A stretch of DNA of 64,000 nt, from NCBI RefSeq assembly GCF_905163445.1, contig NC_053184.1, positions 14,508,001-14,572,000 on the forward strand, read 5' to 3'. This DNA comes from Pararge aegeria. Taxonomy: Eukaryota; Arthropoda; Insecta; Lepidoptera; Nymphalidae. The stretch's first letter is position 1; each line of letters starts with the position of its first letter. A model generated the notes under the pieces. The model was given only the letters and a program-made list of their open reading frames with translations. It was not told where the DNA came from and searched no databases. Shown piece by piece: positions 10,300 to 20,388 of this stretch. A program made the translations under genes and the position numbers.

Positions 10300-11069
10300 C
10301 ATACAGAACCCTCATTCAGTCATTATTGCATGCAGTGCATTGTGCTCAAATACAGTGAAAACTTACGCGGAATGTTGCTAGCTCACAAACTTTTCCCATG
10401 ATCTCAATTCATAGTAAACGTCTAGAAAATTAGAGGTAAAATAATTACTATCAACTGCTAAATGGTATGAAGTGACTATACGCCTGTTCGAGAAACACTA
10501 CTAAAGTGGAGTGGTTTTTGTTGTTTCATTATTAGTCGTGTAGATTTCTGTATGTTCCTAATTCTGTGGCTAGACTATAAATTAAAAAAGAACATTCTTC
10601 ACATTACTTCGAAACTTATCCTCTAAGAGATAGTGGTAGAGTATTTTAACCGAATGGTAAAAAAAAAACAAAAAGGAATTCCAATGTGGCCTATTATATC
10701 CATACGAAAATTACGACCGTTTAAAACTGTTCGGTATGTAATGCATTTACGAGTAACTAATTTCATAAAGACAGTTTTATTAAGAGATACTCAACATAAA
10801 GAATGTATGATCTATATCCCCCAAAGACGTATTCATAGCTTTTCATTTTATACAATATTCTACCGACTTGTTTAATACTTTAAGTAGAAAGTTTGTCTTG
10901 TTAAAACTTCGTTACAGAACTCCTACATCTGCCGTACCAGGGTTAAAGCCTTTACCTTAGAATTTCATGAATGATAGAAATAACTAGTACTTTGTATTGT
11001 ATTTTAACTACCACTAAAGAAAACCACGACCACGCCTAAGTTTCATAAAGGCTTCATCTTAAAACAAGG
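10300..11069. other. No feature recognised
   Basis: An 80-codon frame (10633-10875) is lysine-rich and resembles nothing I know. No TE signature was found. Confidence 0.45.
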
Positions 11070-11119
11070 TGGGTTTTGGAACCCTCGTAGCTAGTTTTAA
11101 GGTAACAAATGTAGGTGAT
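11070..11119 (+). mobile_element. LINE-K 3' UTR scrap
   Basis: 'ggttttggaaccctcgtagct' (read as overlapping shorter words) and 'gttttaaggtaacaaatgta' match the LINE-K 3' UTR. It is cut off by the SINE-A fragment that starts at 11120. Confidence 0.6.
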
Positions 11120-11297
11120 TAATAAATAAATATACTAAAACAATACACACATCGCAATCTAGCTCCAAAGTAAGCGTGGGTACTAGCATGACTGATAAAT
11201 GTTTTTATGAATAATATACATAAATACTTATCATATAAAGGTGAACACCCAGACACTGAAAAACATTCATGTCCATCACACAAACATTATCCAGAAA
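11120..11297 (-). mobile_element. SINE-A, headless copy
   Basis: On the minus strand the body runs from 'acattcatg..tttttcagtg' through 'tactcatgctagtaccc'-type sequence to 'tattgttttagtatatttat' and a TTTA tail. The tRNA-like head is missing beyond 11297. Confidence 0.8.
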
Positions 11298-11398
11298 AAA
11301 AATCTTCTGCCAGCTCTGGTTTTTGCAAAAGACCCCATTAGTCAAAATTTTAAAATGACTTGTTCAAATTGTGTCCAAAATTGGAACTTCTTTTGTAT

Positions 11399-11510
11399 AT
11401 TTCTTAAATATATTTCAACGGGTACATACCACGACAATATTTTTGGATTTGTCCATAGAATCCGATAAATATTATCGTGGTATATAACCGTTGAACTATA
11501 TTTAAGAAAT
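11399..11510. mobile_element. Palindromic MITE, 44-bp terminal inverted repeats
   Basis: Arms at 11399-11442 and 11467-11510 are reverse complements with about 5 mismatches in 44 bp, around a 24-bp centre. The arm reads atttcttaaatata.ttcaac followed by gg.tatataccacga.aata. A related arm recurs at 22075-22117. The TTAA near the tip could be a piggyBac-like target, but the boundary is uncertain and I do not assign a superfamily. Confidence 0.8.
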
Positions 11511-11844
11511 GTTGATTAAACACGAAAATCTTAGTTTAAATTCTTTTGTATATTCCAATTTAGGTATTTTCTTTCAAATTTAGATTGTTATTTCAGTTTG
11601 GGATAATGGCAAGGTTCAATACGGAATTGAAACGATTTTTTTTGTTTACAATCACAGCATATAATCACAGCCTAACTCCGCTCATTACATCTGAGTAATA
11701 CAATCTATCGGAAACTCGATATTGCAACTCAGTTTGCTGTTAGCAAGTAAGCCTGCTTACTGCTGCTCATTAATATTAGAGACGAACTCGGATCGAACCG
11801 GATTTAACTACTCATCTCACTGCACAGGTAGACTAAGATCCGTA

Positions 11845-11922
11845 TTAATAAACCATAATCGAAATAAGTACAGGTTCTCAAACAGAGAGAACCTGTTTTT
11901 AACCCATTTTTGGTTTATCAAC
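11845..11922. repeat. Imperfect inverted repeat
   Basis: The central 10-bp arms acaggttctc (11870-11879) and gagaacctgt (11887-11896) are perfect with a 7-nt loop. Weaker pairing ('ataaacca'/'tggtttat') extends outward on both sides. Confidence 0.7.
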
Positions 11923-12107
11923 CCATTAATTATTTATTTATTTTTTATTAGTTGTCACAACAGTAATTATTTAATGCCTACTTCTTTTTTTACATTCTTG
12001 GTACTTTTTAAAGAAATACGTATAAAAAAATCCAGACCACCAATCGTGGTTCAGTAAAAGGTATTGGTTTTGCAGATAATTTATCTTTACGTAAGTGTGA
12101 TTTACAG

Positions 12108-12244
12108 AAGCTGAAGTCAACAATGAATCATATAAAAACGGAAAGAATGCGTTATATAACGACACAAGCGACAAACATAATATAGACGAGGTAGGCGGTT
12201 TAAGAGGTATACGTGCCTATGATACTTTGAGCGGATTCCTTATC
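12108..12244 (+). CDS. Candidate internal exon of a host gene (weak)
   Basis: A 45-codon open stretch lies between a possible acceptor (gtgatttacag, ending 12107) and a strong donor (gtaagt starting 12245). In its open frame it ends GGLRGIRAYDTLSGFLI and is hydrophilic before that (KNGKNALYNDTSDK). I do not recognise the product. The polypyrimidine tract is poor, and stretches this short occur by chance in 64 kb of AT-rich DNA. It is listed because both splice sites and a protein-like composition coincide. Confidence 0.22.
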
Positions 12245-12660
12245 GTAAGTTTTCCAACAATTAAAAGTCACTAAAGGTAACAAACAAATAATAAATAATA
12301 ATGATTGTTTAATAATTTAAAGGTATTATTTACAGTGCTAGACACGGACTGTCATGGGAGAGTGAGTTTCTAGAATGTATACCCACCATGCTGCACTAAT
12401 GCGGATCGGTAGATTTCAATCACTAGAATCTAATATGAATCAGAACTGACGGTGAAGGTACTTTTCCAGGCACTGGGTTTGAAAGCCATTTGCAAAATCA
12501 TGGCTTTTCTTATTTCCTACTCATTGTCCATCTATCATGAAATTCCCCAATGTAAGGCCCGCTTCTATGCAATATTTTAATAATCACATATCACATATAG
12601 CTATAGCGTTTAGCTCTGTATAGATATAACGTAAGACATACAAATAATGTAGCCTTGTAA

Positions 12661-12831
12661 GTCACTGGAATTAAAAAAGAAGTAAAGCGAGAAACCTGGC
12701 AAGATCTTGAAACAAACACAAGTCGGTTATCTCTAAAGTCGGGCGGAGGAACTTTGACAAAGCATTTATTGTTAGTAAAGAAGTCGCAGCGAATACTCAC
12801 GGAGCCGGCTTCGAACGATAACGAGTTCTAA
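12661..12831 (+). CDS. Candidate terminal exon ending in TAA (weak)
   Basis: The frame is open for 56 codons to a TAA at 12829-12831. It contains KKEVKRETWQDLETNTSRLS and SGGGTLTKHLLLVKKSQRI. It has no convincing start codon and only a weak acceptor near 12660. Its phase does not match the exon candidate at 12108-12244, so the two cannot be directly joined as read. Function unknown; chance is a serious alternative. Confidence 0.18.
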   Translation, partial: VTGIKKEVKRETWQDLETNTSRLSLKSGGGTLTKHLLLVKKSQRILTEPASNDNEF

Positions 12832-12975
12832 AGTAGGTAGATCCTGACTGAAAAATACACTTATCGTTGAAAATTGTTTTTGTTTATAACGTAGGGGGCT
12901 TTATGCTGCCTATCGCAAATTCAGTTTGCCACTATATGCATATTATGGGTAATGTAGAGAGTTATAATATGCTTA

Positions 12976-13168
12976 CAATGGACCTCATAAGATGACTCAG
13001 AGTTACTCAGCGAGCGATGGAGTATCTCTACTTGATCAAATCAGAAATGAAGAGATCCGTATAAGAACTAGAGCCGCTGGAGTCAACCGGCCCAGGACCG
13101 TGGATTGTGGAGCTCCCAACAAAAGGCCTATGTCCAGCAGTGGACGTCAATCAATTGAATTGATGAGA
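12976..13168 (+). pseudogene. RTE-2 3' fragment with internal deletion
   Basis: The piece starts at 'cctcataagatgactcagag', passes through 'gatcaaatcagaaatgaaga' and 'aactagag', then jumps to 'ccgctggagtcaaccggccc' and the usual end 'cctatgtccagcagtggacg'. Compared with 9594-10019, about 160 bp of reverse-transcriptase C-terminal coding sequence are missing. The ATG tail is short. Confidence 0.85.
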
Positions 13169-13242
13169 GTGTTATAGATTTTTTTTGTAATAAATAACGT
13201 GCAAAGCTTTTGATAGTACCTGGAAAACCAACGGCTATAAAA

Positions 13243-13395
13243 ACACCAACACTTCACAGGGCATGCAAGGAACACGCCAAAGTGCCGCCCTATCTTAACC
13301 TGAGGTGTATGTGCCTGTATTACACAGTCCTCACCCTTCAAACCAGAATAAAGCATCGCTGCTTGGCGCAAAAATAAACATGGCGGTAGTTCTTT
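13243..13395 (-). mobile_element. SINE-D fragment
   Basis: The minus strand reads 'caagcagcgatgctttattc', 'ggtttgaagggtgaggac' and 'gtaatacaggcacatacacc'. This core recurs on the plus strand at 51690-51790 ('gatg..tgattcaaaggttg', 'gtaattacaggcgcatga') and in part at 57772-57835. I recall this as a lepidopteran SINE but cannot confirm its class. Confidence 0.55.
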
Positions 13396-13802
13396 ACCAG
13401 ATGAGCTTTGTTACTCAAGCTTTAATAATAGATACTATTTAACCTAATGTTATAATACAAACTCTCTCGTTGATCTAGACTATTGCAGATGACGAGGTTC
13501 GTGGTTTTCATCGAAATTTCCTTACGTAACAGGTTTTAAAAACATTCAAAAGCAAAAAACAAGTGTTTGAAGTTTTTTTATTTTATTTAATATATTACTA
13601 ACGTTTGTCATCATATATTTCGCTGTTACAAAGAACTCCAACGAACACAGAAACAAACAGGAATTTTAAAAACGTTTAGATACAGTTGGGTTATGACATC
13701 GTTAAAAATATGATAGACTAGTTCGAAAATCTCTTGAAATAGCCTCTTCAATTTTATTCATATGTACAAATGTATAATAACCCTCTAACAGGTCTTATTA
13801 AT

Positions 13803-14000
13803 ACTATATATATGTATGAAAGTGTGTTTGTTTGTTTGTTTTTTCTTTAAATCCTAACTAAGCAACCGATCAGCTTGATTTTTGGCATAGAGTTAGTTTA
13901 AAGGACGGCAAGTAACATATGTAGTTTAACAAATTATTTTTACATTGGAAAACAAATGGTTCCAACTTACAAATGGACTTATGGTTTGTAAAGCAACAGC
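13803..14000 (+). mobile_element. Helitron-like remnant
   Basis: 'tatgtatgaaagtgtgtttg', a TTTG run and 'ctaagcaaccgatcagcttg' follow the 5' part of the Helitron family complete at 21451-21743. No CTAG terminus was found. Confidence 0.45.
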
Positions 14001-14109
14001 TTGTCCATCATATACGAAAAACGCTCAATAATTTGATTTTCATAAAATGTAACACTAATTTTATAATCTCCATTAATTTTAGTAAATATATAGCGTAATT
14101 AAATTTATT

Positions 14110-14235
14110 CTATTTTTTATTTTTGATTTTAATTTATTATTGTTTTTTTTGTTAATTTATTTATTTTTTAAATCGTAGTGACTTTAATATAGGTCCCCGA
14201 CCTGAAATAAAATGATTTTATTTTTATTTTAGACC
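14110..14235 (+). mobile_element. Non-LTR retrotransposon tail
   Basis: The sequence 'ggtccccgacctgaaataaa' followed by 'atgattttatttttatttta' looks like a LINE 3' UTR with an AATAAA signal and a TTTTA-rich tail. No coding sequence remains. Confidence 0.45.
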
Positions 14236-14690
14236 GACATACGTAAAAATTTCGCGTATTCTTGTGAATAATACGTCCGACGTATCTGCAAAGGTTATCT
14301 GCTGATTAATAGGCGAGGTGCCCACAATAAATTGCGTTAGATAACGCACCGATGACTAAGTGTATCCCATTATGTTAAACTGGATCCATTTCTTTGGAAA
14401 GTAGTGGAGGGACTACAAGTTTTATCCTATTTCATATTTTAAAGGGAAACTCTGCTTTATATTCTGGATACGTTCAGTGTATCCCATGTGTACATTTAAA
14501 GAATGCAATGGTACAAGACGGGCAAAACTTAAAAGACACAGTTTAAAAAATTGAAAAAATGTGAATTACTCTTTAAAGTAATAATTGTTGGACCAAGACC
14601 CACCTGACGGTAAGAGGTGCAGCCATGTAGTCTAATTTATGTTTATAACCAACGAGTAACTTTGCAAGCTTTGCAATTAAAAATTAAAAA

Positions 14691-14895
14691 TCTATATAGA
14701 TATTAATAAGACTCCGAAAGTATTGGACCGATTTTAACCAGTTTTTACTTAAAGAAAGCTAAATTATCATGAAGTAACATAAGCTATAATTTATTAGGGG
14801 AAAAAATGCACATCCTTAAGAAAATTGCAATAACGTAACAAAAAGTAGCAATATTTTGCCAATAAAATTCGTTGCTTAGCGTCCGCTGAGAAAAC
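14691..14895 (+). mobile_element. Helitron-like remnant, second family
   Basis: It starts A|TCTATATAGATATTAATAAG and continues 'gactccgaaagtattggacc', 'gattttaacca', then 'ttaggggaaaaaatgcacat'. The TC start and the 'ggaccgatttt' motif suggest Helitron ancestry. The 3' end is not preserved. Confidence 0.45.
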
Positions 14896-15713
14896 TTACT
14901 TATATAACCTTAATTTTACTTACTTATTATAACCTAAAGAAATCCGGGAAAGAGTATATATAACTATCATAGTAAAGTCACAACACCAGCTTCTGTGTCC
15001 TAAAATTTAACAACATAATAATTAGTACATTCGTCTACTTAGTTTTTACTCAACCATATTCAGTAATGACGTCACTATTAATATAGATACTTTATAATAC
15101 TATCCTATTAAATATGTCGCAGGGAGGTACTTTGTAAAATCGATATATTACACTCTCATACCGTTACACCCCGCTCCGCTCTGCTCCTCTTTGTCTTGTA
15201 ATTTCTAAGTGTACTTCTCTGCACCCCAGCCAATACAATTATCAAGTTTACGCAGCGGTCGCCAAAGCCAAACTTAAACTTGCTCTGGTTATAGCTGCAT
15301 TGAATATCCTAATTGACATATCGGGCAGTGGACCGGGCCCTAGCACCGGATTAAACTCGATGACAGGCTATCGCATAGCGTTCTGTAATATCAACGCGAA
15401 CGTACGAACTGTGTGTGGACTTAAAGGGATTATCCGCAGACAGAGTACAATTTAGTATAATGTAAACGAGTAAATCAGCTTAGATAGTACCTACAGGTTT
15501 ATTGACCATTCAATGATTTTTATTTATTAATATTTATTTTTTGAGGTCATTTTACACCGATATGAAGTGTTTTTTTAACAACATATAACTGTTCAAATAA
15601 CTTTCGTAATTCAATTATATATTTAATATTGTCAATATTGTTGTCAGTAATATAAAATATTGCATGCATTCGGAGTGCCCTTGGGAATATGGAGTCACGG
15701 GGATGTTCAAAGA
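14896..15713. other. No feature recognised
   Basis: A GC-richer stretch near 15165-15370 has no frame or TE signature that I can name. Confidence 0.45.
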
Positions 15714-15968
15714 TAAATAAATAAATAAATAAATATACTACGACAATACACACATCGCCACCTAGCCCCAAAGTAAGCGTAGCTTGTGTTATGGGTACTA
15801 AGATGACTGATGAATATTTTTATGAATAATATACATAAATAAATAGCAATATACATATAAACACCCAGACACTGAAAAACATTCATGCTTATCACACAAA
15901 CATTTTCCAGTAGTGGGAATCGAACCTCGAAAGTAGGGTCGCTGCAAACTGCGCTAATCGGCCGTCTT
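15714..15968 (-). mobile_element. SINE-A, near full length
   Basis: On the minus strand the head starts gacggccgatt near 15966, then box A region 'agcgcagtttgcagcgaccc' and box B 'ggttcgattcc' near 15911-15921. The body is complete ('gtttttcagtgtctgggtgt', 'catcttagtacccataacac', 'ggggctaggtggcgatgtgt') and the TTTA tail covers about 15714-15733. The promoter is pol III type; box A is slightly altered. Confidence 0.92.
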
Positions 15969-16499
15969 TGATTATTGTAGTATCTGTATCATGAATTTCA
16001 CGGTGACAGACCGGAGCTTACTAATTTGCGTTGGCTAAACGCAAGCATTGAAAAACAAGTGTTTGGTCCTTGTAATATCACTAAAATATGACAAATCGTT
16101 AAAAAACTCAAATATTTAAGTCATTTTAAAACCTACATATTAAACAATTTTAGTGGTGATTACACGTTTAGCAATGTCACCAATTGGTCAAACTGTAATT
16201 AACCTAATTAACCCGTCCGGTCGCACAGAGAAGATTGGATGACACTACTTTCGTGAATTCAAACTATTTTAATTAATTTTTTTTGTATTGGATGGAAGCA
16301 GGCGCTACTTTCCGGAAATCCATGATATATTGTGAAAATTAAGCTTAATGTGTAATTTTTAATTTCTTCAATCCTTATACTCCTAACATCAAGGCTATAA
16401 AGCCGTAAAATACTTTTTAATCATTCCAATTGGATCGCGAATCTAGAAAATTTAAGGACATTAATGCCACACATATCTCAGTTAAAGTATTCCTACGGG
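15969..16499. other. No feature recognised
   Basis: No open frame, terminal repeat or SINE box was found. Confidence 0.45.
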
Positions 16500-16552
16500 A
16501 TGCTTTAAAATAAAAACAAACGACCGCGGACGTAGTCGTGGGAAATAGCTAG
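16500..16552 (+). mobile_element. Helitron 3' end remnant
   Basis: 'accgcggacgtagtcgtggg' followed by 'aaatagctag' parallels the 3' terminus of the Helitron at 21451-21743 (gcggacgaagtcgcgggc...gctag). The stem of the terminal hairpin is partly kept and CTAG ends at 16552. The 5' part is not recognisable. Confidence 0.6.
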
Positions 16553-17074
16553 CTAAAGCTCCGACTATAAATTATGGACTATTTGGATTTTTATAATTGC
16601 GTATATTGTACGTTATACCTCAATGTACAATATACGCAACGTACTCTATGTTCCTTCCTATATTCTCATCCCTTGAATTTAATTGAAATTGTAATAAGAT
16701 TTTTGTTGCTAAGTTGATTATATTCATTGAAATAGATTAACCGCAAGTAAATATAGATCGTTGACTAATATTTTAGTTATCTATTTGCGCATTATCATTC
16801 ACGAGTACATTTCCGTCCTCTAGTATTAATTATCTATGTCGGCTTCGCATTATTGGTTTAAAATATTATATTAAACGTCCTCAGTACAACTATTCCTGTG
16901 AACACAATTTATCAAATATTTATACATTAATTTGGCCTGGTATGTTTTAACTGAGTTTACTGCCAGATAAATAAGTTATTAGAGTTAGATTGAGTTAAAT
17001 GATAATGGTTTTGACATATTTATAAAACCATATTATTGCTTTCATATTTACCTGGTAAATATTTATTTATTTAA
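16553..17074. other. AT-rich DNA with one inverted repeat
   Basis: ttgcgtatattgtac at 16597-16611 is the exact reverse complement of 16625-16639, with a 13-nt spacer. Nothing else was recognised. Confidence 0.7.
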
Positions 17075-17225
17075 ACAACTTTATTGCATAATAACATATT
17101 GGAAACACACACAGGAACACTTACTTTAACATAAATTATATGCAAAAGGCGGCCTTATCACTAAAAGTGATCTCTTCCAGGCTACCTTAACTAATGGAAT
17201 AAGGCAATGAGAGACGAGAAATCGC
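17075..17225 (-). mobile_element. LINE-J 3' UTR fragment
   Basis: The minus strand reads 'gtagcctggaagagatcact', 'tttagtgataaggccgcctt', then 'ttatgcaataaagttgttta' and a TAAA tail. The block 'gat(c)gct..agc(g)ataaggccgcc' recurs at 45470-45682. It contains an AATAAA signal near the tail. Confidence 0.6.
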
Positions 17226-17255
17226 AGTTCTATTGTTAAATATTATATATACATT

Positions 17256-17333
17256 ATACATAAATAATTAAATAAAATAATAAATGTAATAATATATATA
17301 AATACATATAATATATATTATATATTATGCTTG
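17256..17333. repeat. AT/TA-rich low-complexity tract
   Basis: Mostly TA, TAA and ATA runs. No unit is maintained for long. Confidence 0.8.
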
Positions 17334-17354
17334 TAATAATAACCTTAAGTTTGT

Positions 17355-17452
17355 TGTAAGCTCTTCTTAGACGAGGGTGTGTTTGGAACCCTTCTGTTTT
17401 AAGTTAACGAATGTAGTTATCACCATCGCCTAACATTAGTGGTAGCATATTA
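17355..17452 (+). mobile_element. LINE-K 3' UTR fragment
   Basis: 'gctcttcttagacgagggtg', 'tgtttggaacccttctg', 'ttaagttaacgaatgtag' and 'ttatcaccatcgcctaacat' match the LINE-K 3' UTR in order. It is truncated at both ends and runs directly into an RTE-2 fragment. Confidence 0.7.
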
Positions 17453-17454
17453 TA

Positions 17455-17540
17455 CGGCACAAGACCATGTTATTTGAAACTCCCTACAAAAGAGCTATGT
17501 CCAGCAGTGGACGACAGCCGGTTGATATGATGATGATGAT
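17455..17540 (+). mobile_element. RTE-2 3' terminal fragment
   Basis: 'gaaactccctacaaaagagc', 'tatgtccagcagtggacgac' and 'ggttgatatgatgatgatg' are the last 80 bp of the RTE-2 family. Only the non-coding end and a few codons remain. Confidence 0.8.
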
Positions 17541-17561
17541 CTACAGTACGAAAATTGTATG

Positions 17562-17730
17562 AGGTTAGCCCTTGATTGCAGTCTCTCTTGGTCGTAAGTG
17601 CAAGTGGTGGGCTAATCTGTTAGGGGTATGATAGTTAGAATAAACCAATACCTCTGATCAGTTTCCATGCGCCATCATACCTCGGCTAGTGTGGTAACCA
17701 CAGCTGAAGCTCGCATCAGACTAGACTAGG
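17562..17730 (-). mobile_element. SINE-B, diverged partial copy
   Basis: Minus-strand body blocks are recognisable ('ggttaccacac', 'aacagattagcccacca', 'gactgcaatcaagggcta') but many substitutions and small gaps separate them. Head absent. Confidence 0.6.
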
Positions 17731-18219
17731 ATACCTGAGAAAATATTAATTACTAAATAGCTCCCGAACCCGGAACATCGAACAGGAGGTCATCACATAA
17801 AATCCCGAACGATACGTAACAAATATGTCGATTCAGATACTTCATTACACGGTGCCAATCACGTCGTCTCGTGCGAAATCATAACTCAGCAAGACGCGTA
17901 CCCTCCCTCTAAATCTTTGGGGAAGCTCCATCCATTGCGTTTAATTATAGCCCAACCCCAAGCGCTCACCTGAAGATCGTTAATCTTTCTTAAAGATATA
18001 TTCGCTGGTTCGCAACAGCCTTCATTCTACGCCCTCAGCGCTAATCGCCTTGTGTCGCACTTCTTTTATTAAGGCTTCTCTAGACGAAACCGGCTTTAAA
18101 ACGCACGTTCTCAATCTGTGTCTGTTTAAATATTATCCGTTTGGATTCCTAATAGCTTGTTTTAAACAATACATCTCATCTCCATAGCGGAGTGGATTAT
18201 AGAGCATTTATATCAAATT
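17731..18219. other. No feature recognised
   Basis: No supportable gene or repeat. Confidence 0.45.
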
Positions 18220-18426
18220 ATAAATAAATAAATATACTACGAAAATACACACATCGCCATCTAGCGCCAAAGTAAGTGTAGCAAATATTGTTATGAATAA
18301 TATACAAAAATACTTATAATATACAGAAATACATCCAGAGACTGAACATTTTATAGTTGTGGGAATCGAATCCAAGGCCTTAAACTCAGAAAGCAGGGTC
18401 GCTGCCAACTGTGTCAATATACCGTC
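18220..18426 (-). mobile_element. SINE-A, diverged full-span copy
   Basis: Head to tail is present on the minus strand: 'gacggtatattgacacagtt' head, box B 'gattcgattcc' near 18363-18373, body, and the TTTA tail at 18220-18236. Internal deletions remove part of the 'cttagtacccataacac' block. Confidence 0.85.
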
Positions 18427-19112
18427 GAAATAAAGAGAAGATGGGAACAGGCTCTAAATATATCTATATCGTCGTACATCCACAGCTCTTTTAGTTTATC
18501 CGATCTACAGTAACTCTAATTAATATTCAAAATAATTTTAGTTTACTACTTTTTGTTTGTAATAGAACTCCAAAACTACTTTACCGATTTTAATAAATAT
18601 TTTTCTACATTCTTAGCGAGTTACATTATTCTATTTCAGTAACGACGATTTAAAGCAAATCAGAAGAAAAGACTTTCGCGAGCTCCCTATCCGTGTGCGC
18701 TGAATAAATAATACGACATATACTACGTACGTAACTAATTGTGCGTCTTGCGTTGCGTTTCCAATTCCGCATCCGGTCACGATGCCGCTGCGGTTAAAAA
18801 CCGGCCCGTGTATTTACCACCTTAGCCACCTTTGCTAACTCTTGCCTTTGCTTAGTTACTGCATTGAAAAGTCTTTGAACTCTGGATTCGCCCCCTCGCT
18901 ATAAAGACGGCTTGACTTTACGTGTCACGATCTTGATTTGGACGTTTATGTTTATTGATTAGCGGGATGATGGTATCAATAGGCTCCATTAACCAATTTT
19001 CCCTAGGGGTTCGCTGATAAAGTTCGATGTCTCGACTCAAAGGTTTTTGTTTAATTGGTAAATTTCAAAAGCTACGTTAGTTGACGGGTATTTAGTTAAT
19101 TTGAATAGATAT
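18427..19112. other. No feature recognised
   Basis: A short 'actccaaaactactttaccg' stretch near 18568 recalls Helitron interiors but is too short to call. Nothing else. Confidence 0.45.
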
Positions 19113-19383
19113 AGGCTTTGAAAATGAATGAATTTCTTAATGACAAGGTTACTTGGCATCCGGCTCCGCTTTCAGCTCTCACAAGATAGAAAAAATGAAT
19201 GTTAAAATGTAAAATGTAAATTGTTGATGTTGGAAAAGAGCGACTGCTGAGTTTCTTGCCGGCTCCTTCTCGGTAGAATCTGCCTTCCGAACCGGTGGTA
19301 GAGTCAATACAAACAGGCAGACTTGACGTTTCAAAAGTGCTTATATTAGGCCTACTTGAAATAAATGAATTTTGAATTTTGAA
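19113..19383 (+). mobile_element. CR1-D family, 5'-truncated 3' end
   Basis: This is a second copy of the 3' end of the element at 36996-42100. It begins in the last codons of ORF2 ('aatttcttaatgacaagg' against 'aattcctcaatgacaagg') and carries the shared 3' UTR ('gagtttcttgccggctcc', 'gaaccggtggtagagtc', 'cttgacgtttcaaaagtgct') and the GAATTTT repeat tail. Non-coding remnant. Confidence 0.92.
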
Positions 19384-19466
19384 AATAATCTGATCAATTT
19401 CAAAATTTACTTACTATCGTATTCTTATAAGATCTACTCTTACGTCACTGAAAAAAATAAATTAAC

Positions 19467-19890
19467 TTAACCTGCTAACCTTCTGTCCGCAAATTTTTTT
19501 TTCTTATGTTTATAGACGAGCGCTAGATTGCAATCACACCTGATGGTAAGTGATGATGCTGCCTGAGGTGGAGCGCGCTTGTCTAGAAGATGCCTACTCA
19601 CTCTTGATTTGAAGGTACTCATACTGTAGGTACTGGGGAAAATGGAAGCTGGAAGGGCTTTCCAGATCCTTGAGGTGCGAATCAGTAACAAAAATGCAAA
19701 GCGCTTCGTACGCGTCCGTGGTATATCAACCACGTAGGGATGCAGATCCTTACGGTGCCTCGCGGTTCTATGGTAAAAAGGTGAGGGGGGAACTAGAACA
19801 ATTCTTGAGCACACTTTCCAAATATATATATGTATATAGCAAACCGAAGAGCAGGCAACGTTGCGACGATTCTCCAAATTCTGAAGATTT
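19467..19890 (-). pseudogene. Jockey-type LINE, reverse-transcriptase C-terminal remnant
   Basis: On the minus strand an open stretch encodes a typical Jockey-superfamily pol C-terminus: ENRRNVACS, PPSPFYHRTARHRKDLHPYV, VDIPRTRTKRFA, IWKALPASIFPSTYSMSTF and KSRVSRHLLDKRAPP. The catalytic palm is absent, so this is a 5'-truncated copy. The stretch before ENRRN and the region around CYIHIYIW look corrupted. After the coding part come 'gcatcatcacttaccatcag', 'gtgtgattgcaatc' and an A-rich tail. That 3' end closely resembles the tail of SINE-B. Reading upstream of about 19890 in the same open frame is probably spurious. Confidence 0.75.
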
Positions 19891-20016
19891 CTATTGCGTA
19901 GGTTAACGATGAGCAACTTCGTCGATATTCCTGTGGACACTTTTGAATTTGTCAAAATAAAATGCAGATGTGTTAATGTTAACGCGGCATACCGCGTATG
20001 GAATTGGCGCATTTGC

Positions 20017-20048
20017 GAATGGAGGTAGCTCATAAGCTACCTCCATTC
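20017..20048. repeat. Perfect hairpin, 14-bp arms, 4-nt loop
   Basis: gaatggaggtagct (20017-20030) and agctacctccattc (20035-20048) are exact reverse complements with loop cata. Confidence 0.95.
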
Positions 20049-20124
20049 CAAATTGCAGACATATCAGTTCAGTCATTGCGAAGTAGTAACAAAGATACAA
20101 ACAAATGATGTTATATTAACTATG

Positions 20125-20388
20125 TCTCCGCCGGCGCAGCGGTGAGTGCTAAGGTTTTAAGTTGGAGGTCCCGAGTACGAATCCCAGGGACAATTTGGGA
20201 ATTCTTAATTTCTTAATTTTCTCTGTTCTGGTCTGGTTGAAGGCGTCGCTCGTGACTAGTTACCCTACCGAAAAAGATGTGCTGCTAAGCCATTTAGCGT
20301 TCCGGTACGATGTCTCGAAGAAACTGATTTGGGGTGTGGGTTTAATATAACTGATATACCCGTAAATAGATAAGACCGCTACCATCTT
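20125..20388 (+). mobile_element. SINE-B, 5' part, split by SINE-A
   Basis: The tRNA-like head is present: 'ctccgccggcgcagcggtga' holds box A, and 'gagtacgaatccc' holds box B. The body follows ('tctggtctggttgaaggc', 'gactagttaccctaccg', 'gccatttagcgttccgg', 'tacgatgtctcgaagaaac') up to 'gctaccatctt', where a SINE-A copy interrupts. The missing 3' part resumes at 20660. Confidence 0.9.

Noticed and set aside
11722..12057. 111-codon open frame
   Set aside because: It crosses an imperfect inverted repeat and low-complexity TTTA sequence, with no recognisable domain.
15900..15968. tRNA gene suggested by box B and head sequence
   Set aside because: The same head occurs in at least five copies joined to the same body; it is the SINE-A promoter.
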